In this document: piece by piece, positions 1 to 48,480 of the stretch
Position numbering within the stretch: position 1 is the first letter of the stretch
How the letters are laid out: each line of letters starts with the position of its first letter
Assembly: GCA_035610835.1 (NCBI GenBank)
Contig: CM069443.1
Span: forward strand, 65,009,577-65,073,576
Direction of reading: 5' to 3'
DNA length: 64,000 nucleotides
From: Ophiura sarsii
Taxonomy: Eukaryota > Echinodermata > Ophiuroidea > Amphilepidida > Ophiuridae
Made by a program: the position numbers and the translations under genes
The notes under the pieces: model-generated
The model's input: the letters and a program-made list of their open reading frames with translations, nothing else
Told to the model about the DNA's origin: nothing
The model's database searches: none

Positions 1-986
1 AGTACATGTATTTGCACACGCGGCAATCAAACACACGACATGTGGAGTTGGGGGGTGTATTATAGGGCCATGGAGAGCAGGGATGGACAGCCTCTCCTGG
101 CATGTATTTTAATATACTATCCATTATAAGCTCATTTATTCAGTTGCGTTCGGGTCTAAGGCCCCTCTGTTAGGCCTACGGTTTGGTTGGTGACATATGC
201 CATATAAGACAAAATAAGTTCCAAGATAACCAGAAGTAGGCCTATACGGCCAAACAAGTCATGTTTCTATAAAATCCTCCTAAAATGTCATAGTTAAATT
301 GAATAATATAAAATTCTGGAACACTCCAAATGAAATTCGGACTGAACAAAGAACAGAGATCTTCCCATTTCGATCGCTAAATGCCCATCATTCATATTTT
401 GAATCAATGAAACGTCCGAATGTTCTAGACTGAAAGCAAAGGTGGAAGGGATGGGATTATGGTGGGAGAGGATGCTCTATATTTCTGCCCCTCGGACCCA
501 CCCCAATAAAAAAAATAGGGTAACATCGGTTTGGTTTATCACGAAGTTATGAGATGTAAACAATAGGCCTGATTAATTAAATGTGTGGTTGCACCTTTGA
601 TATCCTTGTACTTTTGTGTCCTCTCAATAAAAAAAATTCAATCTAGGTATAGGTGACAAGGCAATTCATAGGGATAGCCAATAAATAATAAAACCATGCA
701 GTAATGGAAATACCGAATACTGTATATAGGCCTAGCACTAGAGCTAATTGTTAAATAATGACCGTGTTTTCAACGTTATCATTGTTATCTTCAGTAGATA
801 GCAAACTACTTTTATAAGAGATCCAACCGAAATGCTTAATAGAGCTATTGTTATAACACTGAACAATCACTATTTAATAATTATCTTTGGTAGATAGCAA
901 TTCAAATCAATTTTAAAAGGATCCAAGTCCATTCTAATGGAAAATACTCATCATTTAACTACTGTGAAATGTGCTCCATTACCCGC

Positions 987-1275
987 CAGTGGCGTATCTG
1001 ATGAGATCGCTCTTCAGAGGGGGAAATGGTATCTTCCCGGTATAGGCTTTAATTTTACAGGCTGAGGATTGCCGCCGCCGCCGAGTCCGACATTTGAAAA
1101 CGGGGAGGGTGGGGGTGTTCTCAAAATCCACCCCATCCGATTCAAATTGGGGCCCTTGCTCCCCCAACCCACTGTATTTACAGAAAATAAAACCTTTTAA
1201 GTTTTAGCCCGGTAGTTTGAGCTGTTCTACCCGGTCAAATCCGTCGAGGGGGGACACTCTGCTGATACGCTACTG
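987..1275. mobile_element. hAT-like MITE
   Basis: The ends are CAGTGGCGTATCTGATGAG and its imperfect complement ending GATACGCTACTG. The flanking 8-mers TTACCCGC and TTACTCGT match at six of eight positions, as expected of a decayed 8-bp hAT target duplication. The CAGTGGCG start is typical of hAT elements. The inside is GC-richer than its surroundings and has no transposase. Confidence 0.72.
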
Positions 1276-1769
1276 TTACTCGTTCGCTTGACAGTTTACC
1301 CATAGACAATTCATATAGTCATTTTACAAACCGTTAAATTTATTTTCCTGCTTCATTAAACATTAGACCTATCGGACATATATTTCAGTTTCTTTTTCGG
1401 TGGCGCTGGCATAACGAGGATCAAGTTCAGGTGGCATGTTGTGGCCTTTTACTATTTATGATGAAATTACAATTCGTGACGTGACTCATATTAATCATGT
1501 TAATCAGAAGCTTACCCGATTCCGTCTCTTTAAATATCTGAGGTAGGAGAAGAGAAAACATGTAGGCCTAGAGCCACCAAACGACAGGTCTTAAATTAAA
1601 TCTTCATCCCATTTCTTGCTTTCTCTCTGTTTCCAATTTTTCTCTCTCCTTTACTAAGTCCTTTATCTAGGATTGATTTTTACACCCAGACTACTCACTA
1701 ATCCCGCCACGGTGCATTTTTAAATGATCACATTGATAAAGACTCGACTACACTGGCCTATAATGATAA

Positions 1770-1990
1770 ACTCTGATGATTAGCCGCAGAGTGTTGCGCA
1801 CAGAAATTAATACACGAGCGTCTAAATCTTTGTCAACCGGTTCAACGCGCACGCGTCACCATTTATTTTGCCAACTCAAAACATTCCGCGCGCGTCTGCG
1901 CTCATTGTCGATTAACGCACGCGCTTGAATGCGTTACGCTTCCCGGAAATTGTGAACGCACTTCGAATGCGCATAAAATGGTATGGCTTC
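1770..1990. other. CpG-rich patch in AT-rich intron
   Basis: The segment is dense in CG (gcgcacgcg, ccgcgcgcg, acgcacgcg) inside sequence otherwise poor in it. A similar patch lies inside the TTAA insertion at 33120-33300, so a transposon core is as likely as a regulatory island. Confidence 0.35.
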
Positions 1991-2519
1991 TTTTTCAAAC
2001 TCGACATCATGAAAAAGGTGTTTTTTAACACACATTTGAGGTTATTTTGATACCAAGAAAAGAACGGTTTGTAATGAAACTTTGCACGAAGTTGGGGATT
2101 TATATGTTTCCCACAATATCTAAAGAACAGGATTTGAAATACGTGTATTTCCCCGTAAACCATGATCAAACGGCGGTATTGTCACTTTTCACATTCATCG
2201 GTTGATTTCTTTATGTTCATTTTTGAGTAAAAATACGATTTACAGACACGATAACTCAATACAAACTGCATCTGATGGACAGCAAGTAAGTTTAACGCAA
2301 CAACCATGATCTTCCCCAGGTTCCATTTTTTTTGTTTTTTGTTTTAGGCCTATTTCCCGATTTTTCGGATCATTTTGTGGAAATTCACGTTTGTTGTATT
2401 TAAAAATCCCATTTTGTTGCCTTATTTGGTCAATAAATAAAAAAATATCTCAGATATCAAAAAACAAAAAAATGGAACCCGGGTAATTTTCTTAAGATTA
2501 CAAAAATCGTAAAAGGACA

Positions 2520-2775
2520 GATTTTCAGAAAATAATTTTTTGGTTACCTTGTCCGAATTGAAGACTGGTCAAAATTCTTGTTTTTTATGATTTTCTCCAA
2601 AATGGTTCTTTTTAGAGCAATTTTATGTTCATGGTTAGATTTATTGAACCCTTTCCTTCAAAAAAATGTATACTTGTATATGGAATATATGAATAATTAC
2701 GTAGTTACGGCAGTTTTACGGAAGCTATTTCTGACACTTGACAGCCCCCTTAAAATGACACAAAAATGACAAAAA
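2520..2775. mobile_element. Decayed relative of the TTAA foldback family
   Basis: It shares blocks with the elements at 26287, 32388 and 57135 (tttccttcaaaaa..gtatac, cccttaaaatg end). Its right end, acagcccccttaa, resembles the family terminus. The left end is not resolved. Confidence 0.45.
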
Positions 2776-2954
2776 TCTGGGGAAAAAATGCTGTTTTTTT
2801 AACAAACTAAAACAATTTTTGGGTCAGTATTCATTTGCACATTAAATCCCCCCCCCAAAAAAAACACCACAAAACACAACAAAATTAATAAAATAAAATA
2901 TTATTTATTAGTTATTTAAATATATTATATTATCTATTAAAATATATATATTAA

Positions 2955-3595
2955 AATATATATATTATCTATTAGTTATTAAAATATAAAATATTATCTA
3001 TTAGTTATAAAATAATATATATAATAATAAAATTATCAAAATGATATATACACTCGGCAAAAGAAGTTCTTGGACACTTAAATTAAATTAATATTTAATA
3101 GAATATATATAATTATATATATGATTATATATATATAATTGTATATCAAAATAAGCAGAAAGTAATCCTCTAACAGCTTAACATGGAATTTAGACATGAT
3201 CACTCATGCATGGCAGATCCCATTCACTTGACAATGGCAAGAAGATTGCAACAAATTGGATAATCCCTCCATTCAAATGACTGAAAACGCTAATTTCTTG
3301 CAATTTCCTTTTACGCACCTTACCATTGCTTAATGAATGTGCTCAGCCATGCATGAATGCGTACATCTTAATTTCATACAGACATGATAGAGAATTATTG
3401 TCTGCTTATTTTGACATGCAATTGTTTAATTTATATTAAATATTTATGTGAAATATTTGAACTTCAATGAGTGTCCAGGAACTTCTTTTGACGAGTGTAT
3501 ATTAAATATATATATTATCTATTAGTTATTAAAATATAAAATATTATCTATTAGTTATAAAATAATATATATAATAATAAAATTATCAAAATGAT
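2955..3595. repeat. 91-bp direct repeats flanking a foldback MITE
   Basis: Positions 2955-3045 and 3505-3595 look identical base for base at an offset of 550 (both contain ctattagttataaaataat). Between them lies the MITE at 3047-3501. The repeats are AT-rich and themselves built of shorter tttattat/ctattagttat units. Confidence 0.8.
3047..3501. mobile_element. Foldback MITE with TATACACTCG ends
   Basis: The left end TATACACTCGGCAAAAGAAG pairs with the right end …CTTCTTTTGACGAGTGTATA. Complementarity continues inward (caaaataagcagaaag against ctgcttattttg). TA flanks suggest a Tc1/mariner-type origin. There is no coding content. Confidence 0.75.
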
Positions 3596-3679
3596 GCACT
3601 GCCCGTATCAAAAGTGGTCAATTCCTAAGAAGAGCGTATTATGTTGAAAACAAGCAGTAAATTAAGAATTATAAAATTT

Positions 3680-3732
3680 AAAAAATGGGTTAGTCGGGCC
3701 CGTAGAACAGGGTTTCTTTTTTGTCACCTAAT
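3680..3732. mobile_element. Right-end fragment of the TTAGGYGACAAAAA MITE family
   Basis: The stretch gtcgggcccgtagaacaggg followed by tttgtcaccta matches the right ends of the copies at 25022-25335 and 34984-35252. No left end is visible. Confidence 0.55.
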
Positions 3733-3819
3733 GCAATATTAGTTCATAAATGTATGATTTGTCCAGGCATCACAGTCCTACTTAATACATGTGGTTTCTT
3801 ATTTGTTGTTTATTTGCAG

Positions 3820-40093
<36,274 letters not shown>

Positions 40094-40466
40094 CGAACTC
40101 TGAAAATATAGAACTATATTATGTGTTATATATATAATAGCCCGTATTATATATATTTAAAAATATGTGAACGTTTAACACCCGTTTTATTTAATGGAGC
40201 AATCCGATGTCACGTGACGGTATTGTTATTAGAAAGGTGGATTTTACCACTGTGCATATCATGGGGTGTGGTATTTTGTTTACCAAGATAGCTGAGGACA
40301 TCACCAATATAATATTTGCATCCCTCATGTTAGTAGAGAGTGCAATTCACACAGTGTTGCCAACACCGCTGCTGAATGGAGGAACTGGGCTACTTTTGAC
40401 ACAACAGCCAAAGTAATGTGTGCTGGGGACTTGTCAAAGGTAGACGACTCTATTTCTGTTTCTGCG
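40094..40466 (+). other. Probable 3' UTR of the SNX9-family gene
   Basis: The sequence after the stop is AT-rich. I see no canonical AATAAA in the first 300 bases. The nearest AATAAA (about 41419) lies in an A-rich repeat and is unconvincing. The UTR end is not resolved. Confidence 0.35.
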
Positions 40467-40640
40467 GACAGTGACGTAACTTTATAGGCGCAGAATTTAC
40501 ACACATGTATGCATCTTCTGTCTTTCTATGTGTGTGTTTGTTTATGCCAGCGCCTCGAGTAGGGGTGTGCTTTTATATGCTGCAATTAGTAAATGACGCA
40601 GTTACGTCACTGTCTTGTGATAGATAAATAGACTATACTA
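40438..40640. mobile_element. GACAGTGACGTAAC MITE, copy 2
   Basis: Inverted ends gacagtgacgtaacttt and gttacgtcactgtc, with outer similarity (tctattt / aaatagac). The inside has gcgcctcgagtag. Confidence 0.75.
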
Positions 40641-41229
40641 TAGTATTTCTATGGGCTTTACAACAATTTGTGCTACTTTTGGTCACAGGTTGTAGCCTTG
40701 AGAGCAGTTGGGCCACTTCTTGGAGAATGTTAGTTGGCAACCCTGTGTTAACACTAACAGGTTCAATTCACCTGTCATGGTTTGATGATGTTGCACAAAC
40801 TTTCAAAAAAGGGAAATCATGTTGGAAAGCAATTGTGCACATTTGCTGAACATGTCACACACAAGAACAGATAGCAGTAGAGGGTTACTGTAAAGTGGAC
40901 ATTTTTGCGCCAAATTAATTTCCACGCTCCAAGCAGCTACCGCAAAAATAAAAACACACAAACATATTTTGTGTAAAAGTCTATGTAATGAACTTTCAAA
41001 TCGGGAATTTAAAATCAAGCATAATGGCGGAAATCGGCAAAGTGTGAAAATATAATACCGCAAAAATTACCCCTTTTACAGTATTTGCCAGCAAAGGGAA
41101 GGGAAACCAGTGTGTCTGTCCAAGAAGAATAGGCCAATATAAATACATTATCTATTTGCCTGTATGTGCTGAAATTACCATTTTTTATCTTGCAAATGGG
41201 AAAAATGTCTCGAGTTAAATAAGCTAAAC

Positions 41230-41533
41230 CTTAGGCCAAACAAAGAAGAAAGTCTGTCTCAGAAACATTGTGCAAAAAAGCTTAGTGCTGTGCGTTTTTT
41301 TTTTTTTTTTTTTTGCGATTTTTTGTTGTTGTTGCTTATCCAAGCTCACAGAGAACTTTTTAAAACTTTTTGTTTAAAAATCAAAAATCAAAAAATCAAA
41401 AAAACAACAAAAAAAAATCAATAAATAGAAGAAGTTGTTTAGCCCCCAGCGCATAGACCTACGCGCCATAGCTCATTTCATGTACCAATGCGGCCAGGCT
41501 TCTGAGACAGACCTTCTTCTTTGTTTGGCCTTA
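41230..41533. mobile_element. Foldback MITE, TTAGGCCAAACAAAGAAGAA ends
   Basis: Left ttaggccaaacaaagaagaa with gtctgtctcagaa pairs with right ttctgagacagac and ttcttctttgtttggcctta. The centre has a 20-nt T run (41295-41314) and A-rich complements. Confidence 0.83.
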
Positions 41534-42147
41534 CTAGTAATACCAGATATATTATTTTGTTCATGTCAGAATGTTGACATTTTAAATTGCAACCAACAAT
41601 TTATTTGCATTTTTAGGTATATCCTTGTTGGTATAAGACATTCATAAGTTAGTCTAGTGTCAAGACCTCATTGAGGATTAAAGCTGTATATCCTTTAATC
41701 CTTCAATAGAGGATTTTATGCTAGGTTAATTCTGCGCTGTCTTACACCAAGGAAAATGCACACAAATTATACAGAAAATCGTGATTCACCATGTCTCCAT
41801 TTTGGAACAGTAAAATGGAGGATAAAATCTGTAAAATCTTTTCCAACCCGACTGAATTATGGAGTAAAGGCAAGGCAGATTAAACGATACGTTCTCTTAT
41901 GTTTCCAGACTGTTGGATTGTCCTCACTCAGTAAGGTTTTCATCCACCAAATGTTTCGGAGCATGTTTTTATTATGTCAAAGTGACCCTTTATATGATAT
42001 AGATATAAATAGTCCCTGCTTTGTTTATGAGAGGATTATTTCATTTTGACACACGTTGCTGTGTTCCGCATTTCCGTTATGTGATATGTATAAGATATAC
42101 AACCACCTTGTCTTGAAATGCATACATCTGATGAATTAAAAATTGCG

Positions 42148-42790
42148 GGGGAGGGCGGGGATACTCACATGTATAAGGTATACAGCTATGTGTTGCTCTA
42201 ATGGGTTGCTTTTTTGAACAAAAAAAAGTCTAAACATGGGTAAACCCCAAAGAAGATTTCTTGATGTACCCCATCATGCTTAGCGCCCATACAGTACCAG
42301 CAGGGCTTACCACAAAAACAAACAGTGCCAAACATGTGTTAAAGTAATTAACAGCTGGAGGTCGTCTGACCTCTACCATAGTGCAGATAGGGTAAACTTG
42401 GCCACAAATATGAAAGAAGTTGAATCCCAACTAAAACTTGTATTTATAAAAATATAGGGTCTTTAAGAAAATCAAGAGAGGACTGTATTAAAGACACATC
42501 AATCATATTACTTGCAACAGGATTTTCTTAAAGACCCTCGTTTAACAACTTTATAAGCATTTCCTTGCACTGTAATGTCGATGGGAACCAGTAGACACTG
42601 GTGACAGAAATCAGTGGTCATGTGATGAAAGTGAATCATCCTGGAGTGCATCAAGAAATCTTCTTTGGGTAAACCCAGTAAAAATCAGCCATTTTTTGAG
42701 GTAAAAACACCCCTAAAATGGGTCATGATTTCAAACCTCCTGCGGCACACCCCTGTCAAAAAATAATTTGAGTACCACACCACCTAGACT
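42148..42790. repeat. Dispersed repeat, copy interrupted by a MITE
   Basis: It matches 36315-36530 on both sides of the insertion at 42247-42668 (gctctaatgggttgc, then aaatcagccattttttgagg). Confidence 0.7.
42247..42668. mobile_element. CCAAAGAAG MITE, copy 3 (7-bp TSD), with nested hairpin
   Basis: Flanked by GTAAACC on both sides (42240-42246, 42669-42675). The ends are CCAAAGAAGATTTCTTGATG and its complement. A second inverted pair, agggtctttaagaaaatc with its complement (about 42456-42540), lies inside. Confidence 0.85.
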
Positions 42791-43153
42791 GGGTCCCCCC
42801 GTCCCTCTATATGGCAGCCATCTTTAAAAATGGCGGACCAAAAAACATGTGAGCACCCTCGCAGGGGCCATGTGTAAAATAGGGAGGTCATGAAGGATCG
42901 AGTCTACCCCACCTCCCCTGGTGAAAAGTGCCACTGCCGCTTTGATTTGCAATGTTGAGAAATACCAATGTCTTCAGCAGTTTGTTGAAGCATTCCAACA
43001 ATGGTGAATGCTGGAGGTGAAGGATCAATCATTGTTCTTAGATTTCCTGTTTAGCTTAAAACTCAAAGATCATGAACTAATATGCCTTGAATTTCAAAAA
43101 AGGTACCTAGTATTGCAAGAACATTACACAAGATTGTAGACTTGTTACAAAGT

Positions 43154-43416
43154 CATATGGGACTCGTCACATTAAAATGGACATGTTGGAGGGCCAAGTC
43201 AAATCTGATTTATTGGTATGAGTTGAAAGAGCATATTTTAAGCTTTAAAATGATACTATGTTGAAGGTAATTGGACTGTGTAATCACAAGATATGATTTG
43301 CGGGAACATATTTTATTCTATTATTTTCTTTATATTTCACCAAATATATTGGCCTCTATCTCAAAACTGTGTTTGCCGACAACATGTCCTTTTTGATGCG
43401 ACTGGTCACATATTAT
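43154..43416. repeat. CATATGTGAC inverted-end repeat, uninterrupted copy
   Basis: 263 bp matching 32300-33658 without the 1.1-kb insertion. It has a single TTAA at the homologous point (43238-43241). Confidence 0.8.
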
Positions 43417-43509
43417 ACACATCAGCTATAGGTCAATAAACTTGTCTTTATATCATTTATTGATATTTTTATTAAAGACCAGGTATTTTGACCATCAAGT
43501 AGAGACTAC

Positions 43510-43742
43510 TTTAGTTCAATCAGTTCAAAATTGGCGAGAAATATTCATTTTTTATCTATCCGCGCGCAAAAATAATTTAAGAGTATAAGCGCGATTTTGG
43601 CGTACGCAAGCGTCACGCATACAATGACACTGCGACATTGCGCATCATATTGCCTCATGCCAGCGTTTTGCGCGCGATGCTCTTCTGAATACATTCGCTG
43701 CTGTTAACAGGTTTTGCCAATTTGGAACTGACTGAACTATAA
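43510..43742. mobile_element. TATAGTTCAATCAGTTCCAAATTGG family, copy 3
   Basis: Ends ttagttcaatcagttc and ggaactgactgaactata. The centre is rich in CG (ccgcgcgc, tgcgcgcgat). Confidence 0.75.
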
Positions 43743-44167
43743 TAAGTTACGTGTCTAAAATGGTATAAGATGGTATCCTACGCACACGCCCGTTTCTGTA
43801 TTGCCCCTTACCCCATTCTCGCCTCTTGCTCCCCACCACCACCCCAGATTTATATTTACCATACAGAGAGGTGTATGTTTTTTTGATATGTACATAATAA
43901 AATGGTAAATTGATCAGAATATTTTACTCATTTTACCCCTCATTTCGTTATTTTGTGATCATTTCAGTGATTTTTTTTTATTACGAATGTAAACTAGCGT
44001 TGAATAACCTGGTATTCTTATAATGATCTAGATGAAAATCTGTCTCAAGCTGTAACTCTGAGCGTGAGAAATGTTTACATAGTTCTCTGGGTTACTAGAA
44101 TTAATGATCAATTATTTATCTTTCCCACAGAATACCTGGTTATAATCTTGAGCTTTCACTGGCAGTT

Positions 44168-44240
44168 GCCTCTGTAGCTCAATGGTAAGGGCTTGTGGGT
44201 CTGATACAAAGGTTACTGGTTCTAATCCAGTCAAAAGCAC
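44168..44240 (+). repeat. tRNA-like SINE head
   Basis: GCCTCTGTAGCTCAATGG gives an A box and GGTTCTAATCC a B box 40 bp later. The acceptor stem does not close, and the sequence runs straight into ctgggtgttttttcccag and more repeat, so a tRNA-derived SINE fits better than a tRNA gene. Confidence 0.6.
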
Positions 44241-44339
44241 CTGGGTGTTTTTTCCCAGCATTTATGTACACCGGCCTACTCTGGGAAAAGATAAATAATT
44301 GCACACCACCATGTATAATTTAGGCAGTAGCATAACACA

Positions 44340-44480
44340 TATAGTTTAATCAGTTTCAAATTGGGGAGAAATATTTGCAAAAGTAATCCAGTCGTATGCG
44401 TGCGATTATGGCCGCACGCACACTGTTTTGGCCCAAACATGCGTCCCGCATATGATGCATAGTGTGCTTGTTGCCTTCAT
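44340..44480. mobile_element. TATAGTT family, left-end copy
   Basis: The left end tatagtttaatcagtttc and aaattggggagaaatat are followed by the family's CG-rich core. The right end is missing. Confidence 0.55.
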
Positions 44481-44734
44481 GCTAGCCCGTATCCTTCTGT
44501 GTTCATTCACTGATGTATTGAAGGAGGATGGTTGAACCAAGGTTTTTGCTTGAACACAGCACAGGTGTTGTACTGCTTGAATGAGTACACATTGACTGGA
44601 GGAATACCTCATTTCAAAAGGTGGAAATGCAGTGTCCAAGCAAAGACCCCGGTTCAAGACCCTGGTTCAAGTTGCTTAACCATCATTTAGCATGATTAGT
44701 GAGCATGATTAGTGGTCCACTTTTGTAGGTGCCA

Positions 44735-45085
44735 TAAGGCCAAATTTTGTTATGTTGTCCTCGACAGCTTTCAGAGAGGAGGGGCGGGCGGGCGGATTTT
44801 TAAAAAAATTATAAATTTTTTAAATTTTTTTTCTTTTACCAGCAGAAGCTCAAAGTTCAGCCAACAAGAAGTTAAAATCACTCTAAGAGCCGCACATATA
44901 TGTTATAAACACTTAATTTAATATTAATGCCATTTAAACTGTTTAAATAAAAATCTGAAAAAAATCTGGAAAAAAAAATCTGAAAAAACAAAACAAAATA
45001 CAATTAAAAAAAAAAAAAATCGGACCAGCCCTAAAATGACGAGCGGGCGGTCGAGGACAACATAACAAAAATAAAATTGGCCTAA
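44735..45085. mobile_element. Foldback MITE, AAGGCCAAATTTTGTTATG ends
   Basis: Left taaggccaaattttgttatg with ttgtcctcgac pairs with right gtcgaggacaacataac and attggccta. The inside has mirrored gcgggcgg blocks and A/T tracts. Confidence 0.82.
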
Positions 45086-46839
45086 ACAGCAGCATGATAG
45101 AGAAGTTGCGTTTCTCTACTTATTTCTATGCAGCAATCATATGTGTGGTGGTATGGGAAAACCCGTCGGAAGTCGCTAGTGTTAATATTGAGATATCTGG
45201 GTCATACCAAAATATTCCTAACAAATGGGTTTCAAGTCAATTTTCCAACTTTGGTCCCAAGATAGAGATTATACCTTGAACTTTAGTCTCCAGGAGTTTT
45301 TTATGCAAAATGTCAGATGTTAAGTTTATTTTAGTACTTTTCTGAACCTTGTTTATCAATTTTTATGTGCAAAATGCAATGTTTACGTAAAATTACATTG
45401 TTACCATGGTAACCACTTGTGAATTCCGACAATGCATTGTAAAGATTTGAAAGTGAAGAACTTACAATTGTTAATAACTAGCGGGCACCCGCGCTTCGCG
45501 CGGGACCCGCTAGATGAGTAAACCTGGGCGGTTAATATTTTGGGTTCGATGAGTAAACCTGGGCGGTTAATATTTCGGGTTTTTGAGAAGTACTGCATAT
45601 TTTTGGGGTGGAGATGGGACACTTATTAATGTCCATTAATTGTGTTGTTTAACTTCGTTGACTTACATGTAGACTCAGTACGACGGTCAAGCGGGAAAGA
45701 CTTTCCCACTCCTGAATGTTATGCCACTGATTTACATCTTTTATTCTATATTGGGTATAATTTGTCGCAACATGCTAATTTGTAGGCTATAATTATGTTC
45801 ATCAATGGAAACAGGCGATTTGTTTTTTCTCAGGTTGGCCATATGGGACATGCATTATTGTAAGCCATTGTAAGCCTAGGCCCACGTTTATGAATAAATA
45901 GGGGACGTGGGGTAATTATAAACTCCACGATCGCGATAACCGTAAGTAAGCGATAAAGGGCTTAATGTAACTGTATAATAGAATTAAGGACAATGCATTG
46001 TATTTCACCATAGACTTGGTGCAGGGCTGGTATATTACACTAATTACATTTGTACACGTTTGTATGTAGTGCTGAAGTGAGTACAGGTATAACAAATGTT
46101 CTTTTTTCAAATTTAATGTTGGCAAAATGCACTTTTTAAATGATAGCACGTACTACATCATGCAGAAACGGCAAAATATATATCAATCGTTTGAAATCGA
46201 GTATGAGGTAAATACGGCCAGTAAAGGTCCAACTTGGCTGAATGGCTGGTATTCCTGTTTTACTGGCAAATAGAACTGTAAAAAGATATGCATTAGGGGG
46301 TTAAAATGACGGCAGAGTGCGCCATGTTAAAAAGATCTGTTACAGGGTGGGGGCAGGTTGGGTGGAGGGTTTTTTGTGTGCAATATTTTCATCACCCAAC
46401 CCCTTCTTGAACACAGAACAAAGTTTCATGCCCCCACCTCAAGTATTTAAACAAATATCATGCCCCCACCCTTATTTATTTAATGATGATACAAATGATG
46501 GTGAAGTCCCTATTTCAACAAAAAGCCATAAATAGAGTGTATGGTATAAAGAAGTGAACATTATTATCATATAGAAAAACATCAAGACAATGAAGCTTCA
46601 CGATAACGCTTTGCTTTTATTAGTAGTAAAGATCGAAACATCACAGTGCCATCCTACCTTGACCATGTTGACAAAACAACTTACCTGCTATGCAGGGTGT
46701 GTCAACAGTAGCGCATGTAGGTTTTTCAAGAATTTTACTTTACACTTATTTATGCTATGTTTGATGTATATACATTTTGGCTCTAAAGAAGCTTTTCCAA
46801 CAAAAAGATTTCATTTATGGGATACCTGCGCACGTCGTA
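45086..46839. other. Intergenic: overview
   Basis: Contains the GC hairpin and 36-bp tandem (45478-45583) and, at 46316-46470, diverged C-rich units related to the next array. A block at 45134-45161 (tgtgtggtggtatgggaaaa) recurs inverted near 49135. Nothing else is recognised. Confidence 0.6.
45478..45583. repeat. GC-rich hairpin followed by a 36-bp tandem pair
   Basis: CTAGCGGGCACCCGCGC at 45478 pairs with its complement up to 45513 around gcttcgcg. Then gatgagtaaacctgggcg…aatattt occurs twice. It is the only strongly GC-rich hairpin in the area. Confidence 0.8.
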
Positions 46840-48248
46840 TATTTTGTACTTTTGACCATCAACATTTTATGTCCCCCCTCTTTGCCAGAATAACATTTCG
46901 CGTCCCCCCTTTCTTGTTTGATTTTTTTTCGTGTCCTCCCCTGATTTCATCCACCCCCCCCCCCCCCCGGCATAAATATAAATAGTGATTCAAAGGTCAT
47001 TTTTTGTATAGTATAAATTAACATGTATGCTATAACTTTAAAAAAAAGAAATCTTTGTACTTTTGACCATCAACATTTCATGTCCCCACCCCCCCCCCCC
47101 CTTTGCCATATTTTGCGTCCCCCTTCATGTTTAAAAATATATCGTGTCCGCCCACCCGACCGACCCCCGGCGTAAAAAGTGATCGCTCCCTAATATTAAA
47201 TTGCAATTAATTCAAATGTCATTTTTCAGAGGAAAAAAAGCATGTGTATGGTATAAATTAAATTTCCAATGTTTAACTCATAAAACAACGTCATTTGTAA
47301 TGCAAAAATAAAGACAAAAGAAAAAGTGACCCTAGTGAGATTCCGCCAACATTTTTCATCTTTGTTCTTTGACCATCAACATTTCATGTCCCCCTCTCTT
47401 TGCCAGAATAAAATTTCGCGTCCCCCCCCCCCCTTATGTTTAAAAAACATTTCGTGTCCCCTGATTTCCTCTACCGCCCTGGCGTAAATAGTGATTCAAA
47501 GGTCATTTCAGAACATTTGTAGGCCCTATTGTATAAATTAACATGTATAGTATAAATTAACTTTGTACTTCATCTTTGTACTTCATCATGCAATTCATCT
47601 TTGTACTTTTGATCAAATCAAATATCGTGTCCCCCTGATTTCCTCCACCCCTTAGCCTGGCGTAAATAATCACTCATCGCTACCTAATAAATTGCGTGTA
47701 ATTTTTCAGAGGTAAAACAGCATTTGTATTGTATAAATTAAATTGTCCAATATTTAACTCATAAAACAACGTCATTTGTAATGCAACAATAAAAAGAAAA
47801 AGTGACCCTGTAGCGAGATTCCGCGAACATTTTTCATCTTTGTAATTTTGACCATCAAAATGTCATGCCCCCCCCTCTTTGCCAGAATAACATTTCGTGT
47901 GGGCCCTTCATGTTTAAAAAAACATTTCGTTTCGTGCCCCGCCCCCCCCCCCGATTTTCTTTACCAAAACATTTCGTGCCCCCCCCCCCCCCCCACTGAT
48001 TTTCTTTACCATCCCCCGGCGTAAATAGTGATTCAAAGGTAATTTGTCAGAAAGAAACATTTGTACATCTATTAGTATAAATTAACATGTATGTAGTATA
48101 AATTAACATGTAGTATAAATTAACATGTAATATAGTATAAATGAACATTTTTCATATTTGTTCTTTTGACCAAATCAAATATCGTGCCCCCCCCCACTCC
48201 GAGTTTCTCCACCTGAGTCCCCCCCCCCCACTCCGAGTTTCTCCACCT

Positions 48249-48293
<45 letters not shown>

Positions 48294-48420
48294 CCTGATT
48301 TCTTCCACCCCAGGCCCCTGGCGTAAATAGTGATCGCTCCCTAATATTAAATTGCACTTAACAAAATGTAATTTTTCAGAGGTAAAGAGAGCATTTGTAT
48401 ACATGTAGTAGGCCTGTAAT
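46840..48420. repeat. C-rich tandem array, about six diverged units
   Basis: Units repeat the order tttgaccatcaacattt, tgtccccccctctttgccag, aacatttcgygtcccc, gatttcctccacccc, cggcgtaaatagtgattcaa. Unit length varies because the C tracts and some internal blocks change in size. Confidence 0.8.
48253..48292. repeat. Poly-C run, 40 nt
   Basis: An uninterrupted C run within the array above. Open frames here encoding poly-Pro or poly-Gly are artefacts of it. Such runs are prone to assembly length error. Confidence 0.85.
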
Positions 48421-48480
48421 TTTTCAGAGGTAAAGAGAGCATTTGTATACATGTAGTAGGCCTATTATAGTATAAATTAA

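Larger units (their letters stand above)
1..3819 (+). other. Intron upstream of exon a: overview
   Basis: No coding exon is supported here. It holds an hAT-like MITE (987-1275), a CpG-rich patch (about 1770-1990), a decayed relative of the TTAA foldback family (2520-2775), AT-rich direct repeats with a foldback MITE (2955-3595) and a MITE end (3680-3732). I see nothing recognisable in 1-986, 1276-1769 and 1991-2519 apart from several aggccta motifs. Confidence 0.7.
40641..44167. other. Intergenic or 3' flank: overview
   Basis: No exon is supported. It contains a foldback MITE (41230-41533), a dispersed repeat with a nested MITE (42148-42790), a CATATGTGAC repeat (43154-43416) and a TATAGTT-family element (43510-43742). 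Nothing is recognised in 40641-41229, 41534-42147, 42791-43153 or 43743-44167. Confidence 0.65.

Noticed and set aside
44168..44240. Functional tRNA gene
   Set aside because: The acceptor stem does not close and the sequence continues into repeat, as in a tRNA-derived SINE.
46590..46985. 131-codon open frame
   Set aside because: No family motif; its C-terminal part is the C-rich tandem array, and no splice context supports it.
48120..48452. Open frames encoding poly-Gly or poly-Pro
   Set aside because: They are translations of the poly-C run in the tandem array.
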